Shown: positions 1-9,016, numbered from the stretch's first letter. The stretch is 64,000 nucleotides of DNA from Microbacterium commune (GCF_014836945.1 NZ_JACSPX010000001.1:638952-702951); one strand, 5' to 3'. Notes: generated by a model not told the origin, from the letters alone. Program-made: numbers and translations.

Positions 1-1
1 G

Positions 2-520
2 CAGCTGCCCGGTTCGAGCCCCGCCCCGATGCGGCTCGGCCCGATCTCGCTGTCGTACATCGACCTCATCGCGATGGCGATCAGCCTCGCCGCCATCCTC
101 GGGATGGCCTACTTCCTCACTCGCACCCGCATCGGCAAGGCCACCCGCGCGATCTCCGACAACCCGCAGCTCGCCGCGGCCTCGGGAATCGACGTCGACC
201 GGGTGGTGCGGATCGTCTGGATCATCTCGGGCTCGCTCGCGGCGCTGTCGGGCATCCTCTGGGCCTACTTCCGTCCCGGTGTGAAGTGGGACATGGGCAT
301 GCAGATGCTGCTGCTGATCTTCACCGCGATAACGCTCGGCGGCCTGGGCTCGGCGATCGGCGCCCTGATCGGATCGCTGATCGTCGGCATCTCGGTCGAG
401 GTCTCGACGCTGCTCGGCGTCCCCTCCGACCTCAAGTACGCCACCGCCCTGGTCGCGCTGGTGGTCATCCTCCTGGTCAGACCGCAGGGTCTGTTCGGTC
501 GCAAGGAAAGGCTGGGCTGA
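2..520 (+). CDS. livH: Branched-chain amino acid ABC transporter permease LivH (5' partial)
   Basis: The frame is open from base 2 of the window and ends at a TGA at 518-520, so only the C-terminal part (about 172 codons) is present. The visible portion has hydrophobic helices and ends in RPQGLFGRKERLG, typical of the C-terminus of LivH/LivM-type permeases. The protein forms half of the membrane channel for leucine/isoleucine/valine or related substrates. It is followed after 3 bp by livM, then livG and livF, so it is part of one operon. An ATG at 29 is an internal methionine, not a likely start, since the sequence upstream of it is open and in family register. The exact substrate cannot be read from sequence. 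Confidence 0.88.
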   Translation, partial: QLPGSSPAPMRLGPISLSYIDLIAMAISLAAILGMAYFLTRTRIGKATRAISDNPQLAAASGIDVDRVVRIVWIISGSLAALSGILWAYFRPGVKWDMGMQMLLLIFTAITLGGLGSAIGALIGSLIVGISVEVSTLLGVPSDLKYATALVALVVILLVRPQGLFGRKERLG

Positions 521-523
521 CGC

Positions 524-1501
524 GTGGACTTCGGATCGATCTTCGGCAACACCGCCGCATACCTGTTCAGCCCGGTCACCATCGCGTACGCCCTGGCTGC
601 CACCGGCCTCGCGGTGCACTTCGGCTACGCGGGACTGCTCAACTTCGGCATGGCCGCGTTCATGGCCGTCGGCGCATACGGCTACGCCATCCCCGTGCTC
701 ACCCTGGGCGCGCCGTGGTGGCTGGGCATGCTCATCGGCCTGGCCGGCGGTGCGCTGTTCGCGCTGCTGCTCGGCATCCCGACCCTGCGCCTGCGCGCCG
801 ACTACCTCGCCATCGCGACCATCGCGACCGCCGAGGTGGTGCGTCTGCTGTTCCTCACCCGTCTGTTCGAGGACGTCACGGGCGCGGCCGGAGGCCGCAG
901 CGGCTACCACGAGGGCTTCCGTGCGGCGAACCCCATCCCGGAGGGCACCTACGGGTTCGGCCCGTGGACCTACAACGCCACGGAGCTGTGGAACATCGTG
1001 TTCGGCCTGATGCTGCTGGCCGTGTCGATCCTGCTCGTCTGGGCGCTGATGCGCAGCCCGTGGGGCCGCGTGCTCAAGGGCATCCGGGAGGACGAGGACG
1101 CGGTGCGCTCGCTCGGCAAGAACGTGTTCGCGTACAAGATGCAGGCGCTCGTCGTCGGCGGCGTCATCGGCGCCGCGGGCGGCATCGTCTTCGTGCTGCC
1201 CTCGGCGGTCGTGCCGGGCAGCTACTCGACGTCGCTGACGTTCTTCCTGTGGACGGTGCTTCTGCTCGGTGGCGCGGCGACGGTCTTCGGCCCGACGCTC
1301 GGCGCCGTGCTCTTCTGGGTGCTGTTCGCCTTCCTCGGCAATCTGCTCCCCCAGATGGCGACGGCCGGCTACCTGCCGATGTCGTCGTCGCAGGCCGAGA
1401 TCGTGCGCTGGATCCTCGCCGGTGTGGCGCTGATGCTGATCGTGATCTATCGCCCGCAGGGCATCCTCGGAGACAAGAGGGAGATGACCTTTGTCAAATG
1501 A
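524..1501 (+). CDS. livM: Branched-chain amino acid ABC transporter permease LivM
   Basis: A 325-residue protein with a GTG start 3 bp after the livH stop. Multiple hydrophobic segments run through the length, and the region LRADYLAIATIATAEVVRL (near residue 90) is the conserved cytoplasmic loop of LivM permeases that contacts the ATPase. It also ends in the family-typical YRPQGILGDKRE. It is expected to pair with LivH as the membrane heterodimer. The stop overlaps the TTG start of livG by 11 bp, which supports translational coupling. The length is normal for the family. Confidence 0.9.
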   Translation: MDFGSIFGNTAAYLFSPVTIAYALAATGLAVHFGYAGLLNFGMAAFMAVGAYGYAIPVLTLGAPWWLGMLIGLAGGALFALLLGIPTLRLRADYLAIATIATAEVVRLLFLTRLFEDVTGAAGGRSGYHEGFRAANPIPEGTYGFGPWTYNATELWNIVFGLMLLAVSILLVWALMRSPWGRVLKGIREDEDAVRSLGKNVFAYKMQALVVGGVIGAAGGIVFVLPSAVVPGSYSTSLTFFLWTVLLLGGAATVFGPTLGAVLFWVLFAFLGNLLPQMATAGYLPMSSSQAEIVRWILAGVALMLIVIYRPQGILGDKREMTFVK

Positions 1502-2504
1502 GAATCAGCCGGTCGGGGCTGCGGACGCGGCCTCCGTTCCGGTCACGCGCCAGAAGTCGACCGGCCTCGCGAAGGGGCCGGCGGCCCCCGGGGTGGCGAA
1601 GGTCGATCCGATCCTCGTCGTCGACGGAGTCGAACGTCACTTCGGCGGCCTGACGGCCGTCAACGTGGAGCACCTCGAGATCCCGCGCGGTGCGATCACC
1701 GCTCTGATCGGCCCCAACGGCGCCGGCAAGACGACGCTGTTCAACCTGCTCTGCGGTTTCGACCGGCCCAGCAGCGGCACCTGGCAGTACGACGGGAAGA
1801 ACCTCGCCGGCATCCCCTCCTTCAAGGTGGCGCGGATGGGACAGGTGCGCACCTTCCAGCTCACCAAGGCGCTGTCGCTGCTGACCGTGCTCGAGAACAT
1901 GAAGCTCGGCTCGCCCGATCAGCCGGGCGAGCGGTTCTGGGCGAGCCTGGTCCCCGCCATCTGGAAGAAGAAGGAAGTGGAGATCGAGCGGAAGGCGCGG
2001 GAGCTGCTGACGCTCTTCAAGCTGGATGCCAAGGAGAAGGACTTCGCGGCCGCGCTCTCGGGCGGGCAGCGCAAGCTGCTCGAGATGGCCAGGGCGCTGA
2101 TGAGCGACCCGCAGCTCGTCATGCTGGATGAGCCGATGGCCGGGGTGAACCCCGCCCTGACCCAGTCGCTGCTCGAGCACATCCTCGGTCTCAAGGACCG
2201 CGGCATGACGGTGCTCTTCGTCGAGCACGACATGCACATGGTGCGCCACATCGCCGACTGGGTCGTGGTGATGGCCGAGGGCCGCGTGGTCGCCGAGGGC
2301 CCGCCCGAGACGGTCATGGAGGACCCGGCCGTGGTCGACGCGTACCTGGGCGCGCATCAGGATGTGGATCTCGGTGCGGTCACCGGCCGGATCGTCATCC
2401 CGGACGACGCCGGCTCCGGAGCCGCCGCGACGCGGCTGCGCGAGAAGATCGAGGCCGAGGCCGAAGCCGAGCTCGAGGCGGATGCCGAAGAGGAGAAGAA
2501 GTGA
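1491..2504 (+). CDS. livG: Branched-chain amino acid ABC transporter ATP-binding protein LivG
   Basis: A 337-residue cytoplasmic ATPase starting at a TTG inside the end of livM. Walker A GPNGAGKT is at residues 74-81, the signature LSGGQ at 189-193 and Walker B LVMLDEP at 209-215, followed by the switch histidine in VEHDM. It powers uptake together with LivF. It is longer than the usual ~255 residues: about 40 extra residues lie at the N-terminus, and an acidic tail rich in Glu/Ala (roughly residues 290-337) lies at the C-terminus. An internal start closer to the ABC core is possible, but no better start is evident. Confidence 0.92.
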   Translation: MSNENQPVGAADAASVPVTRQKSTGLAKGPAAPGVAKVDPILVVDGVERHFGGLTAVNVEHLEIPRGAITALIGPNGAGKTTLFNLLCGFDRPSSGTWQYDGKNLAGIPSFKVARMGQVRTFQLTKALSLLTVLENMKLGSPDQPGERFWASLVPAIWKKKEVEIERKARELLTLFKLDAKEKDFAAALSGGQRKLLEMARALMSDPQLVMLDEPMAGVNPALTQSLLEHILGLKDRGMTVLFVEHDMHMVRHIADWVVVMAEGRVVAEGPPETVMEDPAVVDAYLGAHQDVDLGAVTGRIVIPDDAGSGAAATRLREKIEAEAEAELEADAEEEKK

Positions 2505-3244
2505 TGGATGCCTCCGACGAGGTCGTTGTCGAACTCACGAACGTGCACGCGGGCTACCTCCCGGGCGTGAACATCCTCAACGGTGCGAACCTGGTCGCTC
2601 GCAAGGGCGAGCTCATCGGGATCATCGGACCGAACGGCGCGGGCAAGTCGACGCTGCTGAAGGCGATCTTCGGCATGGTGCAGGTGCGCGACGGCGAGAT
2701 CACGCTGAACGGGTCGAGCATCGTGGGCCTGACGGCCGACAAGCTCGTGTCGAAGGGCGTGGCGTTCGTGCCGCAGACCAACAACGTGTTCCCCTCGCTG
2801 ACCATCGCCGAGAACCTGCAGATGGGTCTGTACCAGAACCCGAAGATCTACGCCGAGCGTCTCGAGTTCGTCACCGGGATCTTCGCCGAGCTCGGCACGC
2901 GCCTGAACCAGCGCGCCGGCTCGCTGTCGGGCGGCGAGCGCCAGATGGTCGCGATGTCGCGTGCCCTGATGATGGACCCGTCTGTGCTGCTGCTCGACGA
3001 GCCCTCGGCCGGCCTCTCGCCCGTGCGCCAGGATGACGCGTTCATCCGCGTCTCCGACATCAACAAGGCGGGCGTCACGACCATCATGGTCGAGCAGAAC
3101 GCACGCCGCTGCCTGCAGATCTGCGACCGCGGGTACGTGCTCGACCAGGGCCGGGATGCCTACGAGGGAACCGGCCGCGACCTGCTGAACGATCCGAAGG
3201 TGATCGGCCTGTACCTGGGGACGCTGGGCCAGGACGCCGCCTGA
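2504..3244 (+). CDS. livF: Branched-chain amino acid ABC transporter ATP-binding protein LivF
   Basis: A 246-residue ATPase. The ATG at 2504 overlaps the livG stop (TGATG); a GTG at 2501 would add one residue. Walker A GPNGAGKS is at residues 42-49, signature LSGGE at 141-145, Walker B LLLDEP at 162-167 and switch histidine region replaced by VEQNA, the usual LivF form. It is the second nucleotide-binding subunit of the importer. It is the last gene of the operon and is followed by a strong bidirectional terminator. Confidence 0.92.
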   Translation: MDASDEVVVELTNVHAGYLPGVNILNGANLVARKGELIGIIGPNGAGKSTLLKAIFGMVQVRDGEITLNGSSIVGLTADKLVSKGVAFVPQTNNVFPSLTIAENLQMGLYQNPKIYAERLEFVTGIFAELGTRLNQRAGSLSGGERQMVAMSRALMMDPSVLLLDEPSAGLSPVRQDDAFIRVSDINKAGVTTIMVEQNARRCLQICDRGYVLDQGRDAYEGTGRDLLNDPKVIGLYLGTLGQDAA

Positions 3245-3287
3245 CACCTGATTCCGCTGTCACCCGCCCCCTGCGGCCGGGCATGAA

Positions 3288-3323
3288 GAAAGCCCCGGAT
3301 GCCGATCGGCATCCGGGGCTTTC
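3288..3323 (+). terminator. Bidirectional intrinsic terminator between livF and livK
   Basis: A perfect 16-bp inverted repeat (3288-3303 and 3308-3323) with a GATC loop, starting GAAAGCCCCGGATGCC. It sits between the convergent livF and livK stops and can serve both directions. No long T-run follows on either strand. Confidence 0.85.
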
Positions 3324-3332
3324 TCGCGCTGC

Positions 3333-4598
3333 TTACTTGATGCGGGTGTTGTTGTTGTCGGCGCCGTACTCGTACACGCCGATGGCCGCGCCCTTCGGGT
3401 CGTTGTTCTCATCGAACGTGACCGAGCCGGACAGGCCCTCGTAGTCGGCGGTGCCGCCGTCGTTGATGATCTGCGCGCACTCCTCGAAGGTGGTGCACTT
3501 CTCGCCGTCGCCCTCGCCGCCGGAGACCTCGCGCATCTTCGAGGCGATGTCCTTGCCTTCGACCGAGCGTGCCTCGAGCGCTGCCAGCGCGACGAGGATC
3601 GTCGCGTCGTACGCCTCGGCCGAGTAGGTGACGTCGTTGATCTCGTCGTTGCCGGCCTCGGTCCAGACCGCGTTCAGCTGCTCGAGGAAGTCGTCGGGAA
3701 GCTCGGCGCCGGCACGGGTGCCCTTGGAGCCCTCGAGCTTGATCGGCAGGTTGTCCTTGCCGTAGTTCGAGAGGTTTCCGTCGACCATGTACAGCTTGCC
3801 GGTGTCGATGCCCGCGTTGCCGAGCAGCGGGGCGATCGTCTTGAACTGCTCGTACGACACGATGGCCACGGCGTCGGGCTTGGCGGCCGAGACCGTCTGC
3901 ACCTGGGCGTTGTACTGGCCGTCGCCCTGGTTGTACGAGGCCTCGGCGACGACCTTGCCGCCGGCGGACTCGAACGTGGCCTTGATCGCCTCTGCCAGGC
4001 CCGTGCCGTACGGGTCGTTCTGGTAGATGATGCCGAGGGTGGTGTTGCCGTCCTCAGCGATCTGGTTGCCGAGCACCTCGCCCTGCAGGTTGTCGCTCGG
4101 CGCCGTGCGGAAGTACATCGGGCTCAGACCCGTGAAGTCCGCCGACGTGTTCGACGGCGACACGGTGACGATGCCCGCTCCGACGTTGCTGTCGAGGATG
4201 AGCTTCGAGACCGACGACGATGCCGCACCGATCATGGCGGTGATCCCGGCGCTCTGCAGCTTGGTGATGGAGGTCTCGTACGCCTTGTTGTCGAGGTCGC
4301 CCTCGTCGGCGTTCGTGAGCTCGACCTGCACGCCGGCGTCGGCGTCGTTGATCTGCGAGACGGCGAGCGCGACACCGGCCTCCATGGGAGCGCCGAGGAA
4401 CGCGAGCTGGCCGGAGACCGGCAACAGCGAGCCGAGCTTGAGGGTGAGATCCGCCGCTGCGGGCTTGTCGCCTGCCGGCTCGTCACTGGGGTTGTCTGCG
4501 GGCGTGCTGCTGCAGCCCGCGATGATGAGTGCGGAGGCGCTGACCATCGCAGCCGCCGCGAAGATCCTCGCCGGACGCGAGCCCTTCATTGCGTTCAT
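3333..4598 (-). CDS. livK: Branched-chain amino acid ABC transporter substrate-binding lipoprotein
   Basis: A 421-residue lipoprotein. A signal peptide with lipobox IIAGC places the lipidated cysteine at residue 29, followed by an Asp/Pro/Ala-rich linker, then a periplasmic-binding fold beginning LKLGSLLPVSGQLAFLGAPM, typical of Peripla_BP_6 (LivJ/LivK) proteins. It should capture substrate outside the membrane for LivHMGF. It is encoded convergently to the transporter operon, which is less common than a same-strand position and implies its own promoter. The Shine-Dalgarno AAGGGAG precedes the ATG; a second Met at residue 4 is an alternative start. Specificity (amino acids or another small amide) is not determinable. 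Confidence 0.9.
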   Translation of the reverse strand: MNAMKGSRPARIFAAAAMVSASALIIAGCSSTPADNPSDEPAGDKPAAADLTLKLGSLLPVSGQLAFLGAPMEAGVALAVSQINDADAGVQVELTNADEGDLDNKAYETSITKLQSAGITAMIGAASSSVSKLILDSNVGAGIVTVSPSNTSADFTGLSPMYFRTAPSDNLQGEVLGNQIAEDGNTTLGIIYQNDPYGTGLAEAIKATFESAGGKVVAEASYNQGDGQYNAQVQTVSAAKPDAVAIVSYEQFKTIAPLLGNAGIDTGKLYMVDGNLSNYGKDNLPIKLEGSKGTRAGAELPDDFLEQLNAVWTEAGNDEINDVTYSAEAYDATILVALAALEARSVEGKDIASKMREVSGGEGDGEKCTTFEECAQIINDGGTADYEGLSGSVTFDENNDPKGAAIGVYEYGADNNNTRIK

Positions 4599-4621
4599 GT
4601 TGCTCCCTTGCGTAACTGAAC

Positions 4622-4633
4622 GTGGATATCCAC
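4622..4633. promoter_or_regulatory. 12-bp perfect palindrome upstream of livK
   Basis: GTGGATATCCAC lies about 24 bp before the livK ATG. Upstream of it on the minus strand is a possible -10 (TAGGGT near 4651). A repressor operator in the 5' leader is possible, but a 12-bp palindrome could also be chance. Confidence 0.3.
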
Positions 4634-4717
4634 ATCGGGTGCTCTCACCCTATTGGTTCGCATGCGCGCGTTCTGTCTCGGTCGCCTAACGATCGCGCCG
4701 GGCGCGGCGCCGGCCGC

Positions 4718-5635
4718 TCAGACCGGATCGACGGATGCCGCGGCGCGCGAACGACCGTTGTGGATGGGCAGATCGGCGACGAACACGAGGATCGCGATCC
4801 ACACGATGATGAAGCCGATCCAGCGCTCCAGCGGCATGGGCTCCCCCAGCAGCGCCCACCCCACCACGAACTGCATGACCGGGGTGATGAACTGCAGCAT
4901 CCCGACCAGGCTCAGGTCGATGCGTCGGGTCCCGGCGGCGAACAGCAGCAGCGGCACGGCCGTGGCGACCCCGGCGCCCGCGACGAGCAGGGTGTGCAGG
5001 GGCGAGACCTGACCGAGCGTGATGCCGTCGGTCTGGGCGACGACGATGAGCGTCACCACGGCGATCGGGATCAGCCAGAACGATTCCAGGGTGAGGCCGC
5101 TGATGGCATCCACCGCCGCGCCGATCTGCTTCTTCACCAGCCCGTAGATGCCGAACGAGGCGGTGAGCGTCAGGGCGATCCAGGGGAAGGCGCCGTACGC
5201 GACGACGATGACCACCACCGCGAGCGCCGCCACCGCGATCGCGATCCACTGCAGCCGGCGGATGCGCTCGCGCAGCACGAACACGCCCAGCAGCACGGTG
5301 AAGATCGGGTTGATGAAATAGCCGAGGCTGGTCTCGATGACGTGCCCGGTGAGCGTGCCGATGAGGAACGTCTGCCAGTTGACGTAGATGAGCACTCCGG
5401 CCAGGGCCGTCCATCCCAGCAGCCGCGGCTGCCGGATGATGGCGATGAGCGCCGGCCATCCGCGCGTGACGGTGAGCAGGATGCCGCAGAAGACGAACGA
5501 CAGCAGCACCCGCCAGGCGACGACCTCCCACGGGCCGGTCGGCACGAGTGCCAGGAAGTACAGCGGCAGAGCACCCCAGAGCAGGTACGCCCCGATCGTG
5601 TAGAGGATCCCGCTGCGGCTCGTACTCACCGACAC
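4718..5635 (-). CDS. rarD: RarD-type EamA-family membrane transporter
   Basis: A 305-residue protein with about ten predicted membrane helices. The N-terminal GILYTIGAYLLWGALPLYF and the central ETSLGYFINPIFTVLLGVFVLRER are characteristic of RarD, a subgroup of the drug/metabolite transporter (EamA) superfamily. The substrate of RarD is not firmly known (chloramphenicol sensitivity was reported in other bacteria). It is read towards livK with a 119-bp gap, so it may be a separate transcript. Length is normal. Confidence 0.88.
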   Translation of the reverse strand: MSVSTSRSGILYTIGAYLLWGALPLYFLALVPTGPWEVVAWRVLLSFVFCGILLTVTRGWPALIAIIRQPRLLGWTALAGVLIYVNWQTFLIGTLTGHVIETSLGYFINPIFTVLLGVFVLRERIRRLQWIAIAVAALAVVVIVVAYGAFPWIALTLTASFGIYGLVKKQIGAAVDAISGLTLESFWLIPIAVVTLIVVAQTDGITLGQVSPLHTLLVAGAGVATAVPLLLFAAGTRRIDLSLVGMLQFITPVMQFVVGWALLGEPMPLERWIGFIIVWIAILVFVADLPIHNGRSRAAASVDPV

Positions 5636-5684
5636 AGCCTAGCGGCGGGAGTCGCCCCGTTTCGGGACGGGGCGCGACGACAGA

Positions 5685-5712
5685 GGGCCCGGATGCCCTG
5701 GCGTCCGGGCCC
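5685..5712 (-). terminator. Probable terminator downstream of groES
   Basis: A perfect 9-bp inverted repeat, GGGCCCGGA (5685-5693) and TCCGGGCCC (5704-5712), lies about 25 bp after the groES stop. A second GC-rich hairpin (GCCCCGT/ACGGGGC, 5653-5672) follows it before rarD. Confidence 0.6.
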
Positions 5713-5736
5713 GCTGGGCGCTGGTGTCGAACCGCG

Positions 5737-6033
5737 TCAGCGGACGACGACGGCGAGCACGTCGCGAGCCGAGAGCACGAGGTACTCATCGGCGCCGAAC
5801 TTCACCTCGGTGCCGCCGTACTTGCTGTAGAGCACGCGGTCACCCACGGCGACGTCGAGCGGAACGCGGTTGCCGTTGTCGTCGATGCGGCCGGGGCCCA
5901 CTGCCACGACCTGGCCCTCCTGGGGCTTCTCCTTGGCGGTGTCGGGGATGACCAGACCGCTTGCGGTGGTCTGCTCTGCCTCGACCTGCTGGATGACGAT
6001 GCGGTCCTCGAGCGGCTTGATGGAAACCGACAC
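5737..6033 (-). CDS. groES: Co-chaperonin GroES (Cpn10)
   Basis: A 98-residue protein with the complete Cpn10 domain: N-terminal [21 protein letters not shown], the mobile loop region ([10 protein letters not shown], about residues 22-33) and [15 protein letters not shown]. It caps the GroEL ring during protein folding in the cytoplasm. Unlike the common groES-groEL operon, the next gene in this direction is rarD, so groEL must be encoded elsewhere. A CIRCE element upstream indicates HrcA control. Confidence 0.97.
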   Translation of the reverse strand: MSVSIKPLEDRIVIQQVEAEQTTASGLVIPDTAKEKPQEGQVVAVGPGRIDDNGNRVPLDVAVGDRVLYSKYGGTEVKFGADEYLVLSARDVLAVVVR

Positions 6034-6071
6034 GGTGTACCTCTTCTTTCGTGACTGTGTTCAGAAGATCA

Positions 6072-6098
6072 TTAGCACTCTCGTGGTGAGGGTGCTAA
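6072..6098. promoter_or_regulatory. CIRCE operator (HrcA-binding) of groES
   Basis: TTAGCACTC (6072-6080), a 9-bp spacer, then GGGTGCTAA (6090-6098). This is the canonical 9-9-9 CIRCE inverted repeat with one mismatch (GAGTGCTAA expected) and lies about 40 bp upstream of the groES start. HrcA repression relieved by heat stress is the established role. Confidence 0.93.
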
Positions 6099-6173
6099 CT
6101 CCAGTCTATGCCGACGGCTGGCACTCACGCAATGCGAGTGCCAGCCGTTCGGCATGCTCCATCTCTTACGCGG

Positions 6174-6222
6174 TGGGCCCAAATGGCCGCGACCCACCCC
6201 ACGAGGCGGCCATACGGGCCCA
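6174..6222. repeat. Intergenic palindromic repeat family 1, copy A
   Basis: Left arm TGGGCCCAAATGGCCGC (6174-6190) and right arm GCGGCCATACGGGCCCA (6206-6222) are an inverted repeat with 15 of 17 positions paired. It lies between groES and the methyltransferase gene. Six more copies occur in the window. Confidence 0.85.
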
Positions 6223-6278
6223 GCCGACGAGCGGGCTCACGGCACGCGGCTCCGCGCGCCCCGCCGTAGGCTGGGCGG

Positions 6279-7460
6279 GTGGAGATGTCTGAGCTGACGG
6301 CGTTGCTCACGCGTGAGGGTCTCGCGCTGCTCGACGAGACCGGGAGCGTCGAGTCGTCGGCCGACGTCGCGCGGTCCGTATCGCGGCTGCGCGCCGCCGG
6401 CCACTCCCCCGACCTTGTCTCGGCCGTGGTCGGCCAGGCCCGCCTGCGGGTGAAGGCGCGGCCGAAGTTCGGCGAGTTCGCCGACCGGATGCTGTTCACC
6501 CGGGCCGGGCTCGAGCAGGCCACGCGCCTGAGTGTCGCGACGATGCACGCGATCCGGCTGCGGCGCGCCGGAATCACCCACGTCGCCGACCTCGGCTGCG
6601 GCATCGGCGGCGACAGCCTCGCCTTCGCGGGCGCCGGTCTCGCCGTCGACGCGGTGGATGCCGATGAGGTGACCTCGGCGATCGCCGCGTACAACCTGGC
6701 ACCGTTCCCCGACGCGAGCGTGCGTCAGGGGACCGCCGAGACCAGCCTCCCGGACGAGGGCGCCGTCTGGCTCGACCCCGCTCGGCGGACGGCCGGGCAC
6801 AGCGAGACGACGCGCACCTCCGCCGCCGACTGGTCGCCGTCGCTGGACTGGTGCTTCGAGGTCGCGCAAGCGCATCCCGCCGGGATCAAGCTCGGCCCCG
6901 GCCTCGATCGAGATCTCATCCCCGACGACGTCGAGGCGCAATGGGTGAGCGCGGACGGGAGCGTGGTCGAGCTGGTGCTGTGGAGCGGCGAGCTCGCGCG
7001 TGCGGGCATCCGGCGCTCTGCCCTGGTGATGCAGGCGGGCGAGACGCACGAGATCACGGCCGCGGCCGACGCCGACGACGAACCGGTGCGCCCGCTCGGC
7101 GCCTACCTGCACGAGCCCGACGGCGCGGTGATCCGCGCCCGGTTGATCGGCGAGGTGGCCCGGATGCTGGAGGCGGGGATGGTGGATGAGCAGATCGCGT
7201 ACCTCACCGGCGACGCGGCGCTCACCTCCCCGTTCGTGCAGTCGTTCCGCGTGCGCGAGACCATGCCCGCCCATGTGAAGACGATCAATCAGGCGCTGCG
7301 CGCCCACGGCATCGGGCGGCTGGAGATCAAGAAGCGCGGCATGGACATCGACCCCGCGGCATTCCGGAAGAAGCTGAGCCTGAAGGGATCGGCGGCGGCG
7401 ACGCTGATCCTCACCCGGACGACGTCCGGCCGAGTGGCGATCCTCGCCGACCGGGTGTGA
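6279..7460 (+). CDS. Class I SAM-dependent methyltransferase with THUMP-like C-terminal domain
   Basis: A 393-residue protein, start GTG at 6279 with an ATG two codons later. The Rossmann SAM-binding motif I is visible as VADLGCGIGGDSLAFAGAGL (near residue 105), followed by acidic AVDAVDAD. A post-motif AVWLDPARRT segment (near residue 165) corresponds to the catalytic loop region. The C-terminal ~90 residues (IGRLEIKKRGMDIDPAAFRKK) resemble the THUMP-like domain that follows actinobacterial methyltransferases of this type. The substrate is unknown, with RNA plausible. It ends exactly one base before the convergent neighbour's stop, so there is no room for a terminator. Confidence 0.75.
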   Translation: MEMSELTALLTREGLALLDETGSVESSADVARSVSRLRAAGHSPDLVSAVVGQARLRVKARPKFGEFADRMLFTRAGLEQATRLSVATMHAIRLRRAGITHVADLGCGIGGDSLAFAGAGLAVDAVDADEVTSAIAAYNLAPFPDASVRQGTAETSLPDEGAVWLDPARRTAGHSETTRTSAADWSPSLDWCFEVAQAHPAGIKLGPGLDRDLIPDDVEAQWVSADGSVVELVLWSGELARAGIRRSALVMQAGETHEITAAADADDEPVRPLGAYLHEPDGAVIRARLIGEVARMLEAGMVDEQIAYLTGDAALTSPFVQSFRVRETMPAHVKTINQALRAHGIGRLEIKKRGMDIDPAAFRKKLSLKGSAAATLILTRTTSGRVAILADRV

Positions 7461-8576
7461 TCAGCCCTCCGACGCACCCGCGCCGTCGACGGTGCCGCAG
7501 TATCCCGAGTCGACGTCGCAGACGATCGAATCGGGGATCCGGATGACCGTCAGCGTCGGACCGCGGCTGCTGGACTCACGCACCTCGTACGTCGCGTTCT
7601 GAACCTGCAGGAAGTAGACGCCGTCGGATGGATCGCAGGACTGCACGACGGCATCTGTCGCCGTATCGACGGCGTAGACGCAGGTGCGCTCGTCCTGCGA
7701 GATGAAGACCGGCACGTCACCGTCGTAGCCGATGATCTGCAGGGAGCTCGGAACCACGCCCTCGGCTTCGAGCATGCTGATGTAGCGCCGCTCGTCGGGG
7801 GTGTACTGCGCCTCCCAGTCGAAGCCCGCCGCCATGTCGTATCGCTGTACGATCAGCGCCTCGCGCCCGGCGATGTCGGTCACGAGCGACGCCCAGTACG
7901 ACCACTGCGCATCGCCGTCCGACCGGTTCAGCGAGACACCCACCGGCTGCGCGTACGGCGTGTCCTCGTCCGGCGGCGGCATGCACTGGTGGTCGCTGCG
8001 ATCGACGACGTGGATGGCCAGGCAGGTCTCCTCGCCGTCCCGGGCGGATGCGCGCCACACGGCGGCGCCGTACCGCTCGCCGAGGTACGTCATCGACCCC
8101 GGATCGAAGCGTGCGGTCTCCTCGATCTCGGCCATGGCCTTCGCCTGCTCGGCCGTCATGGCCGGCGTGCCGTCGCGGCTCAGCAGCATCCAGGCGCCGC
8201 CGAACCCCAGCAGGAGCGCGATCAGCGTCGAGAGGACGAGCGCCGCGACACTCGGACGTCGGCGCGTCGGCGCAGCGGCCGGCTCGGCCGGCTGCCCATC
8301 CGGCTCGTGCGGCGCACGCTGCACGGACTCGCCGAGAGCTGCCATCGATGCCGGCGGCCCCGCCGGCACAGACATCCCCGCCGTCCCCGCCGGCTCCGTC
8401 GCCGAGACGGGATCTTGCCTCGCCGACCCAGCGAGCGGCATGGTCTCGGCCCCGGCGGCGGCACGGGCATCCAGACCCCGCAGCTCGGCGAGCTCCGCCT
8501 CGGTCACCCCGCCGCCCGCGGCGAACGCCCGGCGCTGCAGCTCACGTCGTCGTGAGCTCTCCGCCTGGTTCAGCAT
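7461..8576 (-). CDS. Hypothetical single-pass membrane protein
   Basis: A 371-residue protein of unknown function. Residues ~1-35 (SRRRELQRRAFAAGGGVTEAELAEL) are charged and probably helical. A Pro/Ala/Gly-rich linker runs to about residue 105, a single membrane helix (VAALVLSTLIALLLGFGGAWML) lies near 110-131, and the rest is an extracytoplasmic domain of about 230 residues with four or more cysteines. It is immediately downstream of the DUF4190-like gene and tsaD, and probably cotranscribed with them. Not recognised as any characterised family. Confidence 0.7.
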   Translation of the reverse strand: MLNQAESSRRRELQRRAFAAGGGVTEAELAELRGLDARAAAGAETMPLAGSARQDPVSATEPAGTAGMSVPAGPPASMAALGESVQRAPHEPDGQPAEPAAAPTRRRPSVAALVLSTLIALLLGFGGAWMLLSRDGTPAMTAEQAKAMAEIEETARFDPGSMTYLGERYGAAVWRASARDGEETCLAIHVVDRSDHQCMPPPDEDTPYAQPVGVSLNRSDGDAQWSYWASLVTDIAGREALIVQRYDMAAGFDWEAQYTPDERRYISMLEAEGVVPSSLQIIGYDGDVPVFISQDERTCVYAVDTATDAVVQSCDPSDGVYFLQVQNATYEVRESSSRGPTLTVIRIPDSIVCDVDSGYCGTVDGAGASEG

Positions 8577-8579
8577 CCA

Positions 8580-9016
8580 TCACCCCAGTTTCTCGAGCTG
8601 CATGGCCGCCCACACCAGCCACCCCGCGCTGAACAGGGTGGCGCACGATCCCAGCACCAGCGCCCACATCGCCACCGACCGGTTCTCGACCGGACGGCGC
8701 AGCGACATGATCGCGGAGATCACCGCGATGATCGCGACGGGAATCCCCCAGCCCACGAACATCGACGTCGCGAGGGCGACGATCGCCGCGACCAGCGCCC
8801 ACGGGGCGAGACGGGCGTCGTCGACGGGAGTCGCCCCGGTCGACGGCTCCCATTCCAGGGGCGACGGCTCGTCGGCATCCGGATGCGCGGCCGCGGTGCG
8901 CTCGACCGGCACCGGCGCGGTCGGCAGCTTGGCGTACCCCTTCGACGCACCGGGCACCGCGGCACCGCCGCCTGGCCGCTCGACCTCGGGAGTGGGCTGC
9001 TCGATGCGCGGGTCGC

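Noticed and set aside
4622..5830. 402-residue plus-strand frame across rarD and groES
   Set aside because: Opposite two well-recognised genes; His/Asp/Arg-rich product without domain features.
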